Assembly: GCF_000242255.2 (NCBI RefSeq)
Contig: NC_017033.1
Location: 2,615,110 to 2,679,109 of the forward strand
DNA length: 64,000 nucleotides
Origin: Frateuria aurantia DSM 6220
GTDB lineage: Bacteria; Pseudomonadota; Gammaproteobacteria; Xanthomonadales; Rhodanobacteraceae
Direction of reading: 5' to 3'
In this document: positions 39,292-48,962 of the stretch, one piece after another
Layout of the letters: each line of letters opens with the position of its first letter
How positions within the stretch are numbered: position 1 is the stretch's first letter
Program-made: the position numbers and the translations under genes
The notes under the pieces: model-generated
Database searches by the model: none
The model's input: only the letters and a program-made list of their open reading frames with translations
Told to the model about the DNA's origin: nothing

Positions 39292-41037
39292 ATGTCCCAT
39301 CCTGATTCTGTCCTTGAGCCGACTGCCGACAGCCAGCCCGGCACCGACTTTATCCGCCAGATCGTCCGCGATGATCTGGCTCGGGGCAGGCATGCCCGGA
39401 TCCGGACACGCTTCCCGCCCGAGCCCAACGGCTATCTGCATATCGGCCATGCCAAGGCGATCTGCCTGAATTTCGGCATTGCCGGTGAAGTCCATGGCCT
39501 GTGCAATCTGCGGCTGGATGACACCAATCCCGGCAAGGAAGATCCCGAGTTCGTCCAGGGCATCAAGGACGACGTGGAATGGCTGGGCTATCGCTGGAGC
39601 GAGCTGCGCCACGCCTCGGACTATTTCGAGGTGTTCTACCAGGCCGCGCTGAAGCTGATCCGCGACGGCAAGGCCTATGTCGATGACCTTTCGGCCGAGG
39701 CGATGCGCGAATACCGCGGCACCCTGACCGAACCGGGCCGGCCCTCGCCCTTCCGCGAGCGCTCCGTCGAGGAAAACCTGGATCTGTTCCAGCGCATGCG
39801 CGCCGGCGAATTTGCCGACGGCAGCAAGACCCTGCGCGCGCGCATCGATATGCGTTCGGGCAATATGAATCTGCGCGATCCGGCCATCTATCGCATCCGC
39901 AAGGTCAGTCACCAGAACACTGGCGATGCCTGGCCGATCTATCCGATGTATGACTATGCACATTGCCTGTCGGATGCCCTGGAAGGCATCACCCACTCGC
40001 TGTGCACCCTGGAATTCGAAGACCATCGGCCCTTGTACGACTGGTTCGTCGACGCGGTGGATCTGGTCGGCCATCCCGAGCTGTGGCAAGGTCTGGCCCA
40101 GGCCGGCCTGCCGACCGCACCGGACAAGCCCCGCCAGATCGAATTTTCGCGCCTCAATCTGAGCTACAGCGTCACCAGCAAGCGCAAGCTGGCCCAGCTG
40201 GTCGCCGAAGGCCATGTCGGCGGCTGGGACGATCCGCGGATGAACACCTTGCGCGGCCTGCGCCGTCGCGGGGTGACGCCTGCCGCGATCCGCCGTCTGA
40301 TCGAGCGGGTCGGCATCAGCAAGCAGAACAGCGTCATCGACTATGCGATCTTCGAGGCCTGCATCCGAGACGATCTGGATCAGGTCGCGCCACGTCGGAT
40401 GGCGGTGCTGGACCCGCTGAAGCTGGTGATCGACAACCTTCCGGCCGGCCACGAGGAATCCATCCAGCTGGCCAACCATCCCAAGGATGAGCGTTTCGGC
40501 CAGCGCGAAGTCAAGTTCGGCCGCGAGCTGTGGATCGAGCGCGAGGATTTCGCCGAAGTTCCGCCCAAGGGCTTCAAGCGCCTGATTCCCGGTGGCGAAG
40601 TGCGCCTGCGCGGCATCGGCATCTTCCGCTGCGACGAGCTGGTACGGGATGCGGCCGGCGAGATCATCGAGCTGCACGGCACCCTTGATCCCGAATCGAG
40701 GGCCGGCATGGAGGGCTCCAACCGCAAGGTCAAGGGCACCATCCACTGGGTCAGCGCCGCGCATGCCGGCGCCGCCGAAGTGCGCGTCTATGACCGTCTG
40801 TTCAATGTGCCGGCACCGGATGACGAGGACTGGCTGAGTCACCTCAACCCCGAGGCCTTGCAGATCAAGCAGGGCTGGCTGGAACCGGCCGCCGCCGCCG
40901 CCGCACCCGAACAGCATTTCCAGTTCGAACGGATCGGCTATTTCAGTGCCGACCGCTATGATCATCGCCCCGAGCAGCCGGTGTTCAACCGCATCGTCAC
41001 CTTGCGCGATGTATGGGCCCGTCAGGAGAAGGCATGA
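39292..41037 (+). CDS. glnS: Glutamine--tRNA ligase
   Basis: Class I synthetase of 581 residues that charges tRNA-Gln directly. The HIGH motif is in [19 protein letters not shown], and the KMSKS-like loop is [20 protein letters not shown] is shared with GluRS relatives, and the C-terminal two-barrel anticodon domain spans about 350-580. Its stop overlaps the start of the deaminase gene (ATGA), so the three genes glnS, deaminase and VTT protein should form one operon. Confidence 0.97.
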   Translation: MSHPDSVLEPTADSQPGTDFIRQIVRDDLARGRHARIRTRFPPEPNGYLHIGHAKAICLNFGIAGEVHGLCNLRLDDTNPGKEDPEFVQGIKDDVEWLGYRWSELRHASDYFEVFYQAALKLIRDGKAYVDDLSAEAMREYRGTLTEPGRPSPFRERSVEENLDLFQRMRAGEFADGSKTLRARIDMRSGNMNLRDPAIYRIRKVSHQNTGDAWPIYPMYDYAHCLSDALEGITHSLCTLEFEDHRPLYDWFVDAVDLVGHPELWQGLAQAGLPTAPDKPRQIEFSRLNLSYSVTSKRKLAQLVAEGHVGGWDDPRMNTLRGLRRRGVTPAAIRRLIERVGISKQNSVIDYAIFEACIRDDLDQVAPRRMAVLDPLKLVIDNLPAGHEESIQLANHPKDERFGQREVKFGRELWIEREDFAEVPPKGFKRLIPGGEVRLRGIGIFRCDELVRDAAGEIIELHGTLDPESRAGMEGSNRKVKGTIHWVSAAHAGAAEVRVYDRLFNVPAPDDEDWLSHLNPEALQIKQGWLEPAAAAAAPEQHFQFERIGYFSADRYDHRPEQPVFNRIVTLRDVWARQEKA

Positions 41038-41591
41038 CCCTGCCGACCGCGGTCAGTCTGCAACTGCCGGCATGGATCGGCGAGCTGGCGCAGGCCGGCA
41101 ACCATCACCCGCGCGATGAAGACAAGGTCGGACTGGCGATCGCGCTGGCTGATGCCAATGTCCGCCATGGCAGCGGCGGTCCATTCGGCGCCGCCATCTT
41201 CGAAGGTGATACGCTGGTCGCTGTCGGGGTCAATCGGGTGGTGCCGCAGCACTGCTCGGTGGCCCATGCCGAAATGATGGTCTTCATGCTGGCACAGCAG
41301 CAGCTGCAGCGCTTTCGTCTCAACCAGGCCGGCGGCCCTTTCACCCTGGCCACCAGTGCCCAGCCTTGCTGCCAGTGCTATGGCGCCACGGTCTGGGCCG
41401 GGATCGACCGCCTGCTGATCGGCGCCCGCGCCGAGGATGTGGAACGTCTGGCCGGCTTTGACGAGGGCCCTCTGCCCGCGGGCTGGCAGGGCGAGCTGGA
41501 ACAGCGCGGCATCCAGGTCCGTGGCGATATCCTGCGCGCCGAGGCCTGCGAGGTGCTGACCCGCTACCAGAGCATGGGGCCTGTCTATTGA
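41034..41591 (+). CDS. Nucleoside deaminase (CMP/dCMP deaminase fold)
   Basis: A 185-residue zinc-dependent deaminase. The active-site motif HAEMMVF (His and catalytic Glu) and SAQPCCQC (two zinc Cys) are intact. The length and [20 protein letters not shown] are closest to guanine/cytosine deaminase-like bacterial proteins; the exact base or nucleoside is not evident. The ATG overlaps the glnS stop by ATGA, and its own stop overlaps the next start as TTGA, so all three are translationally coupled. Confidence 0.85.
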   Translation: MTLPTAVSLQLPAWIGELAQAGNHHPRDEDKVGLAIALADANVRHGSGGPFGAAIFEGDTLVAVGVNRVVPQHCSVAHAEMMVFMLAQQQLQRFRLNQAGGPFTLATSAQPCCQCYGATVWAGIDRLLIGARAEDVERLAGFDEGPLPAGWQGELEQRGIQVRGDILRAEACEVLTRYQSMGPVY

Positions 41592-42286
41592 AACGCCTGA
41601 AGGCGATGCTGCCGCTGCTGGCGCTGATCCTGGTCGGCGCGGCACTGTACGGCTCAGGCGCACTGGACGCCTTGCGGCCTGCCCAGCTGTTGGCGCATCA
41701 AAGTGAATTCAGGGCCGAACTGGCGGCTCATCCCTGGCTGTGCCGCGGCGCCTACGTGGCGCTGCTGACCCTGATCGTCGCCACCGGCATCCCCGGCAAT
41801 ATTCTGGTGATCATGGCCGGCGGCTTCGCCTTCGGCATCGTCCACGGCACGCTGTGGTCTTCCGCAGGGCTGACCCTGGGCTCGCTGGTACTGTTTCTGG
41901 CCAGCCGCTATGCCTTCGGCCATGGCGGCAAGCCGCCGGCCGCGATTGCCCGACTGCGCCAGGGCTATGAGCACCACCCGGTCAGTTACACCATGTTTCT
42001 GCGTCTGGTGCCGGTCGTTCCGTTTGGCCTGGTCACCGCCTGCCTGGCCTGGCTGCGCTGCCCGCTCTGGCTGTTCCTGAGCACGACCTGGCTGGGCGGC
42101 ACCGTGATGCTGGTGTTCGAATGCTCGATGGGCGCGGGCCTGGGCCGTGCCCTCGCCGCCCATCCCGAGCACGGCCTCGCCGCCCTGCTGAACCCCCAGG
42201 TCCTGTGGCCGACCATCGGCATCCTGGTGCTGGCAGTGATCCCCCTGCTGATCCGCCGCAAGCGCTGTCCGGCACCGATGGACTGA
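41588..42286 (+). CDS. TVP38/TMEM64 (VTT domain) membrane protein
   Basis: A 232-residue inner-membrane protein of the VTT/DedA-like superfamily. Hydrophobic segments lie at about 6-24, 53-75, 80-103, 155-180 and 205-222; the central signature is IPGNILVIMAGGFAFG and the later one FLRLVPVVPFGLVT. Members are implicated in lipid scrambling or membrane homeostasis; the role here is unknown. Start codon TTG at 41588 overlaps the deaminase stop (TTGA). Confidence 0.85.
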   Translation: MKRLKAMLPLLALILVGAALYGSGALDALRPAQLLAHQSEFRAELAAHPWLCRGAYVALLTLIVATGIPGNILVIMAGGFAFGIVHGTLWSSAGLTLGSLVLFLASRYAFGHGGKPPAAIARLRQGYEHHPVSYTMFLRLVPVVPFGLVTACLAWLRCPLWLFLSTTWLGGTVMLVFECSMGAGLGRALAAHPEHGLAALLNPQVLWPTIGILVLAVIPLLIRRKRCPAPMD

Positions 42287-42299
42287 ACCCTCGCCGCCA

Positions 42300-42875
42300 A
42301 GCCGCCTCGACCGGCGGCCAAGACCTCGGCCATGTCCCGCAGCAGCGCCCGGCTGGCCATCGCGATTGACGGGTCAGCGCACATGCCGGCGACATCCAGA
42401 TCAGGCCTCAGCAAGGGAGGGCAGATCGATGCAGGCTCGACCCGTTGCGCCCCCCCATAGTGACCAGGATTTCACGCAAAGCCGCATCCGCGTGATGGGC
42501 CCGAGGCGAGGCATTGAGCACGGCCACCGGCGTGCCGGCAACAGTCTCCAGCCCCACCAACCAGTCCAGCGCGTTTTTCAAGGCCCCGCTTACGCCATGA
42601 GCCTACTCCGGACTGGCGATCAGCAAGCCGTCTGCGGCCGTCACCCGCTGCCGCAGGCAGAAGCACCGGCTCGAGATCGGGATTGAACCAAGGCATGGAC
42701 GCCAACCCTTCCCATAACTCAAGCCTGATCCCGCAGGGGCCAGCTCACGGATTGCCTGCAGCCATGTGCGGTTCACCTGAGCATCTCGGAGGCTGCCGCC
42801 GATGCCCGGCACATGCACTTCCCGGTCCGGCGGCGGCGATGCGGGACCTCCTGCCGGCTTCGCCGCCTTGCGCAT
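42300..42875 (-). pseudogene. Decayed NAD(P)H-dependent FMN reductase
   Basis: Successive minus-strand fragments in different frames rebuild one flavin reductase of the NADPH-dependent FMN reductase family: VHVPGIGGSLRDAQVNRTWL (about 42760-42820), then in another frame SMPWFNPDLEPVLLP, then TAADGLLIASPE followed by an in-frame TAG where the family has Tyr, then HGVSGALKNALDWLVGLE and VAVLNASPRAHHADAALREI, then after a G-run shift RPDLDVAGMCADPSIAMASR. At least two frameshifts and one stop are visible, so the gene is dead. Such enzymes reduce quinones, chromate or azo compounds. Confidence 0.85.
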
Positions 42876-42931
42876 CCTTTATGCTCCGCTGAACCGAAAC
42901 ACGGTCTAGCTGTGCGGCATCCTGTCGTTCC

Positions 42932-42962
42932 ATAAAAAATGCCGGCCCCAAAGGACCGGCAT
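42932..42962 (-). terminator. Terminator after purA
   Basis: On the minus strand a 10-bp stem with one G-T pair (from 42962 back to 42939) and a small loop ends in six T (plus-strand A run 42934-42939), about 50 bp after the purA stop. Confidence 0.9.
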
Positions 42963-43009
42963 GCGATATCAACCGGGCACGGGACTGGCCCCGCGCCCTT
43001 CCCCGCGCA

Positions 43010-44317
<1,308 letters not shown>

Positions 44318-44372
44318 CTAATGGGGCTCCGCCATACGGAAGAACCACAAAGAAAAATTCGTCTGGCCTGAT

Positions 44373-44558
44373 TCAGCGGAGAATCCGCAACAGCATCAGG
44401 CCCACCATGATCATGCCACCACCGATCCACCGCAGCCGCCGTGGATCGAGGTTTGAAGCGTTGCGCATCGCCGCCTGCCATGGTCCGGGCACTGCAAACA
44501 GCAGCAGGCCCTCGACCGCCACCATCAAACCCGCGGCCAACCCCAGCTCATGCCACAT
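44373..44558 (-). CDS. DUF2065 small membrane protein
   Basis: A 61-residue protein with two membrane segments (about 4-24 and 43-60), starting MWHELGLAAGLMVAVEGLLL and ending MIMVGLMLLRILR, the DUF2065 pattern usually found between hflC and purA. Its ATG overlaps the hflC stop (TAATG), so translation is coupled. The role is unknown; a link to FtsH-HflKC is suggested by position only. Confidence 0.85.
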   Translation of the reverse strand: MWHELGLAAGLMVAVEGLLLFAVPGPWQAAMRNASNLDPRRLRWIGGGMIMVGLMLLRILR

Positions 44559-45445
44559 TACTTGGACGGATCGCGTACGGCTGTCGCCGCTGCCGCGCCC
44601 GCCTCCATCGTCTTCAGAAAAGCCGAATCCGGACGCAGTATCCACACATTGCCACCCTGGCCAAAGGCCGTGCGATAAGCCTGCAGGCCTTGATAGAACG
44701 CGAAGAATTCGGGTTCCTGAGCTGCGGCTGCCGCCTCGATCTGCAAGGCCTTGGCCTCACCCTCGCCACGCAGGCGCGAGGCCTGGGTGCGTGCGTCGGC
44801 GACCTGCCCGCGGGCGGCTTGGTCCGCATCGGCGCGGATCTTGTCCGCCGCCGCCTGACCTTGAGCGCGCAGCTCTGTCGCAATCCGTGCCTGACTCGCC
44901 TGCATGCCCTTGTAGACCTGCTCCAGCGCCGAATCCGGCACCGAGATCTGGCGCAATTGGAGGTCGTCGACCTTCACGCCGAAACGACTGTCAAGCTGGT
45001 CGGCCAAGGTCTTGGCGGTCGTCCCGAACAGCGTCTCGGCCGGCAATGCCACCAACTGCGACAGCGAATACGCCTTGACCCGCCCGCGCAGCTGCTCGTC
45101 AACCCACTGCCGCAACTGGGAGGCCACCGCCTGCGGCGAAGCATCGGCCGCCAGAAAACGACGGCTGTCGCGCACCTGCCAGGTCAGCACGACATCCAGA
45201 TTCACCGGCTGACCGTCGTTCGTCTGCTGCGCAATCTCCGCGGTACCGGTGGACTGCACCCGCGTATCCACTGTCTCGACCTGCTGCAGCAACGGCCATT
45301 TGAAATGCAGACCCGGAGCCTCGTCGATGCGGACCGGGCGGCCGAACTGGCTGACCACGCCCAGATGACCTTCGTCCACCACATAGACGCCGGCATAACC
45401 CAGCATCACCACCAGCAGCGCGATAATCAGCGAAAACGGTTTCAT
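44558..45445 (-). CDS. hflC: Protease modulator HflC
   Basis: SPFH/Band 7 inner-membrane protein of 295 residues that with HflK encloses and modulates the FtsH protease. One N-terminal segment (MKPFSLIIALLVVMLGYAGV) is followed by VVDEGHLGVVSQFGRPVR, GLHFKWPLLQQVETVDTR, then a long Ala/Glu/Arg coiled coil (about 170-250) and the end VWILRPDSAFLKTM. The ATG overlaps the hflK stop as ATGA. Confidence 0.95.
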   Translation of the reverse strand: MKPFSLIIALLVVMLGYAGVYVVDEGHLGVVSQFGRPVRIDEAPGLHFKWPLLQQVETVDTRVQSTGTAEIAQQTNDGQPVNLDVVLTWQVRDSRRFLAADASPQAVASQLRQWVDEQLRGRVKAYSLSQLVALPAETLFGTTAKTLADQLDSRFGVKVDDLQLRQISVPDSALEQVYKGMQASQARIATELRAQGQAAADKIRADADQAARGQVADARTQASRLRGEGEAKALQIEAAAAAQEPEFFAFYQGLQAYRTAFGQGGNVWILRPDSAFLKTMEAGAAAATAVRDPSK

Positions 45446-46497
45446 GGCTGCTTGTCCTTGACCTCGGGGGCGGGTGCTGCGCTGGAGCCGGCACTGGCCG
45501 GTCCCGCCCCGCGCCCGCCGACCGACAGATGGATCACCGTCTGGCCGGAACTGTCCACGACCTTGGCATTGGCGGCAAGGACCTGCCCGCTTGCGGCCAG
45601 CCACAGGCTGTGACGCGTCAGGGCCGGGTTCTGGCGATAAGCCGGCAGCAAGGCAGCAAATCCGGCGACATCACTCTGCGCACGCGCAATGGACTCGCTC
45701 TGCTCGGCACGAGCCGCTTCCAGCAGACGCTGCGCATCGACCTGTGCCGACGCCTGCACCTTGGAAGCATAGGTCCGGGCCTGATCCTGCAAGACATCGG
45801 ACTCGTCACGAGCCGAACTGATGGCCGCATAGGCCTCGTGCACCGCCGCAGGCGGCTCCACACTCTGGATTTCGATGGTCATCAACTGCAGGCCGACCGG
45901 GGTCCGGTCAACCACCTTCTGCACGGCCGCCCGCAGCGGCGGGGCCAAGTCGCCCCGCGGCGTTCCCAGTACCTGATCGAGGCTGTGGCGGCCGACCAGT
46001 GCGCGCAATTGCGAGTCCACCGCGCTGCGCAGCACTGATACCGGCGAGTCTGCCGCAAACAGATACCGACGTGCATCCGAGACCTGGTATTGCATGGTGA
46101 AACGCACTTCGACCAGCCCCCGATCCGTGGTCAGGGCATGGACCGTGCCGGATTCGGCCCGCAACTCGGCCAGATTGACCTTGGTCACGGTTTCCAGCGG
46201 GCGCGGCAGGCGCAGATGAAGGCCCGGTCCGAGGCTGCGCGCATAATATCCGAAGCGCTGCACGATGCCGGTCTGACCGTTGTCGATGCGGACCTGGCTG
46301 GACACCAGCAACCATGACACCACCACGGCCAGCAACAGTCCGATGATGCTGCCCGAACGGCTGGGAAGCTTGCCCAGCTTCGCTTTCAGCGTTCGCAGCA
46401 ACTGTTCCAGCCCACCGCCACCACCGCCAGACGGAGGGCGGCCGGGCGGCTTGCTCCAAGGATCGCGTGAGCCCTTGCCGGGTTCATTCCAAGCCAA
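45442..46497 (-). CDS. hflK: FtsH protease activity modulator HflK (TTG start)
   Basis: Partner of HflC, 351 residues. From TTG at 46495-46497 the product reads AWNEPGKGSRDPWSKPPGRP, the proline/glycine-rich HflK N-terminus, with AGGAG 7 bases upstream; the in-frame ATG at 46521 has no SD and would add residues the family lacks. A single membrane segment (SIIGLLLAVVVSWLLVSS) precedes the SPFH domain (DNGQTGIVQRFG, YYARSLGPGLHLRLP, IEIQSVEPPAAVHEAY) and a coiled coil. It is the first gene of the hflKC-DUF2065-purA operon. Confidence 0.94.
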   Translation of the reverse strand: MAWNEPGKGSRDPWSKPPGRPPSGGGGGGLEQLLRTLKAKLGKLPSRSGSIIGLLLAVVVSWLLVSSQVRIDNGQTGIVQRFGYYARSLGPGLHLRLPRPLETVTKVNLAELRAESGTVHALTTDRGLVEVRFTMQYQVSDARRYLFAADSPVSVLRSAVDSQLRALVGRHSLDQVLGTPRGDLAPPLRAAVQKVVDRTPVGLQLMTIEIQSVEPPAAVHEAYAAISSARDESDVLQDQARTYASKVQASAQVDAQRLLEAARAEQSESIARAQSDVAGFAALLPAYRQNPALTRHSLWLAASGQVLAANAKVVDSSGQTVIHLSVGGRGAGPASAGSSAAPAPEVKDKQP

Positions 46498-47086
46498 TTT
46501 CAGTCTCCTAGGCGTAGCCATCGCGACAACTGTCCAACCCTTCCCGCCACCAGACGGCCGGGCGGATCGAACCACTATTGTCGCAAACGGCCATGGGGCC
46601 GTCGCCTGCGACAGACGAGACTGACCATTCTAGCAAAGCCGGCCTGCCCCGTCCTAGAGATGCCTTGATCAATCTCCCATCCCCGGCATACCCCGGTCAG
46701 CCCCTGCCGCCATGGCGCCCTGACCGCGCTGGCATCTGACGCCCTGCGAAGCCGGCCGAGCCTCAGGAACACCGCTTCGCATCGACACTGTCCCGGTCCG
46801 GCCCCGCAGGACGGGAATTCGGATCCCGTGGATGCAGTCGAATGTCGCGGCAATGCCATCGGTCATGGGGACCGACGAGGAATACCCATGACGGAACGCC
46901 TTGAGAGAGCTGACCTCGCCGAGCGCTTGTTCCCGTACCAAGTCCCGCCCGAATCATGGCGCAATTTGTCGCACTTACAGGTTGGTGCGACAATGCGACA
47001 CGACTTGAATCGTGACAAATTCGACTAAACCGCAGGTCTCTCATGCAGCGGCCTGCCTGCTTCCAGCTTTACCAAGGAAATCATTG
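46498..47086. other. Divergent intergenic region, hflK / SMP-30 gene
   Basis: 589 bp between divergent genes. The first 400 bp contain only frames without recognisable content. Near the SMP-30 start lies a perfect palindrome (listed separately) in a more AT-rich stretch. Confidence 0.4.
46966..46993. promoter_or_regulatory. Palindrome upstream of the SMP-30 gene
   Basis: TTGTCGCAC (46966-46974) and GTGCGACAA (46985-46993), a perfect 9-bp inverted repeat with a 10-bp spacer, about 95 bp before the SMP-30 start, followed by a second short one (CACGA...TCGTG). It looks like an operator for an unidentified regulator. Confidence 0.5.
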
Positions 47087-48298
47087 ATGTCCAGGCCCGC
47101 CGCTCCCCACCCCGATCCCGTTCGCCGTCGCCTGCTGCAAGGTGCCGCCGGCCTCGGGCTGGCCAGCCTTGCACCCGCCAGCTTGTTCGCCACCGAACGA
47201 TCCGGGCTGAAACCGCCCAGCGTCGTCACCCAGCCGCCGCGGCAATGGGGCCCGGATGCCCCGCCTTCCTTTATCCCCGACCCCGATGTCATCGCGCTCG
47301 ATCCGTCATTCAAGAATCTGGCGTATTTCTCGGGCGAACTGCGGCGGGTCTGGACCGGGCATGGCTGGGTGGAAGGTCCGGCCTGGAATTCGGAAGGTCG
47401 CTTCCTGCTGTTCAGCAATACCATGGACAGCCGCCAGTACCGCTATCTGTGGGAGACCGGTGAGGTCACGGTCTTCCGCCCCGAGGCCTATCACCCCAAT
47501 GGCAATACCTATGACTTCGAAGGCCGCCAGATCACCTGCGAACACCAGTTCCGTCGGGTGATCCGCTGGGAGCATGACGGCTCCGCCACGGTATTGGCTG
47601 ACCATTGGGGCCGGGATACGCCCTTCAACTCACCCAACGACGTGGTCGTGCATCGCGACGGAAGCATCTGGTTCACCGACCCGGCCTACGGCGATACGCT
47701 GGCCGAGGGACATGTGGATGAACCCGGCGGCGCGGCCAATCCGCAAGGCCTGCTGCACTGGCGCCTGGGCGATGAAACCACCGGCGCCATGGGTGGACGG
47801 CGTCGTCAGCCCGACCATACGTTCCGGATCGATCCCAGTGGCCGGGTCGATGCGGTCCTCGACCAGAGCCTGGTGGCCGACCCCAACGGCATCTGCTTTT
47901 CCCCCGACTACCGGACACTCTACGTGGTGTCCACGCCCGCGGCTGTCGGTCAGCAGGGGCCGGGTGGCGATCAGGCCATTCATGCCTTCGATCTCGACGG
48001 CAGCCGGATTTCCCGGCCGCGGATCTTTACCGACATGAAGTTCCAGGGCGTGCAGATGAACCCTGACGGCATCCGCGCCGACGTCTACGGCAATCTATGG
48101 TGTGGCGCCTCAGGGCCGCTGGGCTTGTGCGGCGTATTCGTGTTCAACCCCGCCGGCAAGCTGATCGGCCGGATCCGCCTGCCCCAGGGCTGCTCGAACC
48201 TGACCTTTGGCGGCCCACAGCGCGATCATCTGTTTATGTGCGCCGCCCAGTCGCTGTACGTGCTGCAACTGGAAACCCAGGGCGCCGGTCCGGCCTGA
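47087..48298 (+). CDS. Exported SMP-30/gluconolactonase/LRE-family protein
   Basis: A 403-residue six-bladed propeller hydrolase. The N-terminus has a twin-arginine-type signal (RRRLLQGAAGLGLASLAPA), so it should be exported folded to the periplasm. The SMP-30 fold is shown by WVEGPAWNSEGRFLLFSN (Glu metal ligand), FNSPNDVVVHRDGSIWFTDP (Asn and Asp ligands), DPNGICFSPDYRTLYV and DGIRADVYGNLWCG. The likely reaction is lactone hydrolysis, for example gluconolactone. AAGGAA precedes the ATG at 47087. Confidence 0.9.
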   Translation: MSRPAAPHPDPVRRRLLQGAAGLGLASLAPASLFATERSGLKPPSVVTQPPRQWGPDAPPSFIPDPDVIALDPSFKNLAYFSGELRRVWTGHGWVEGPAWNSEGRFLLFSNTMDSRQYRYLWETGEVTVFRPEAYHPNGNTYDFEGRQITCEHQFRRVIRWEHDGSATVLADHWGRDTPFNSPNDVVVHRDGSIWFTDPAYGDTLAEGHVDEPGGAANPQGLLHWRLGDETTGAMGGRRRQPDHTFRIDPSGRVDAVLDQSLVADPNGICFSPDYRTLYVVSTPAAVGQQGPGGDQAIHAFDLDGSRISRPRIFTDMKFQGVQMNPDGIRADVYGNLWCGASGPLGLCGVFVFNPAGKLIGRIRLPQGCSNLTFGGPQRDHLFMCAAQSLYVLQLETQGAGPA

Positions 48299-48349
48299 TT
48301 CCGATGCACCGGGCCGGCCGACCGCCGGCCCGGTACGACAACCGCAGGC

Positions 48350-48856
48350 TCAGAGCTCGGGCTTGAGCCGGGCCAGGGCCGAGGCCGCGCAGGCCTCGTC
48401 CTTGTCGCCTCCGGGAGCGCCAGATACTCCCAGCCCGCCGATGACTTCCCCCTTGGCCGTGCGGATGGTCACCCCGCCGGGAATGAACAGCACCTCCGGC
48501 ACGGTATTGAGCGCGCCATTGGCCGGACCATCCTGATGGGCGGCAATGATTTCGCTGGTGGCATTCTTGTCAAAAGCCTGGCCGTACGAATAAGCCGTAT
48601 AGGCCTTGCGATAGGCTACCGACAGCGACTGCAGGGGTACCGTATCCCCCTTCACTACGGCCTGCTGGTGACCGCTTGGATCCACCACCGCGGCGGTGAC
48701 CGACCAGCCGCGATCGGCACAGATCTGCACCGCGTCCGTAGCCAGAGTCGCCGCCGTCCTCCATGGCAGCTTGTGCACCGTGACCAGAGGCACCGCCGCC
48801 ATGCCTGCCACCGGCAGCAGGCCGATCAACCCAGCAAGACACCATCGCTTTATCAT
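48350..48856 (-). CDS. Secreted GlcG/HbpS-family heme-binding-like protein
   Basis: A 168-residue protein with a Sec signal peptide (MIKRWCLAGLIGLLPVAGMA, cleaved about residue 20). The mature part is a GlcG/HbpS domain: AAVVDPSGHQQAVVKGD, SLSVAYRKAYTAYSYG, VLFIPGGVTIRTAKGEVIGG and LGVSGAPGGDKDEACA. Members bind heme or small organic molecules; the ligand here is unknown. AAGGAG lies 7 bases before the ATG at 48856. Confidence 0.87.
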   Translation of the reverse strand: MIKRWCLAGLIGLLPVAGMAAVPLVTVHKLPWRTAATLATDAVQICADRGWSVTAAVVDPSGHQQAVVKGDTVPLQSLSVAYRKAYTAYSYGQAFDKNATSEIIAAHQDGPANGALNTVPEVLFIPGGVTIRTAKGEVIGGLGVSGAPGGDKDEACAASALARLKPEL

Positions 48857-48962
48857 CCGCAGTCTCCTTGGCAGTGAAGCAGGCATGGACCGGGCCACCG
48901 CCGTCGTGGCGTGATCCCGCTCCCATCCAGCCTATACCGGGCCACCCCGGCAGGGAACCACT

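Noticed and set aside
39271-40965. 564-codon open frame opposite glnS
   Set aside because: Antisense shadow of a certain gene.
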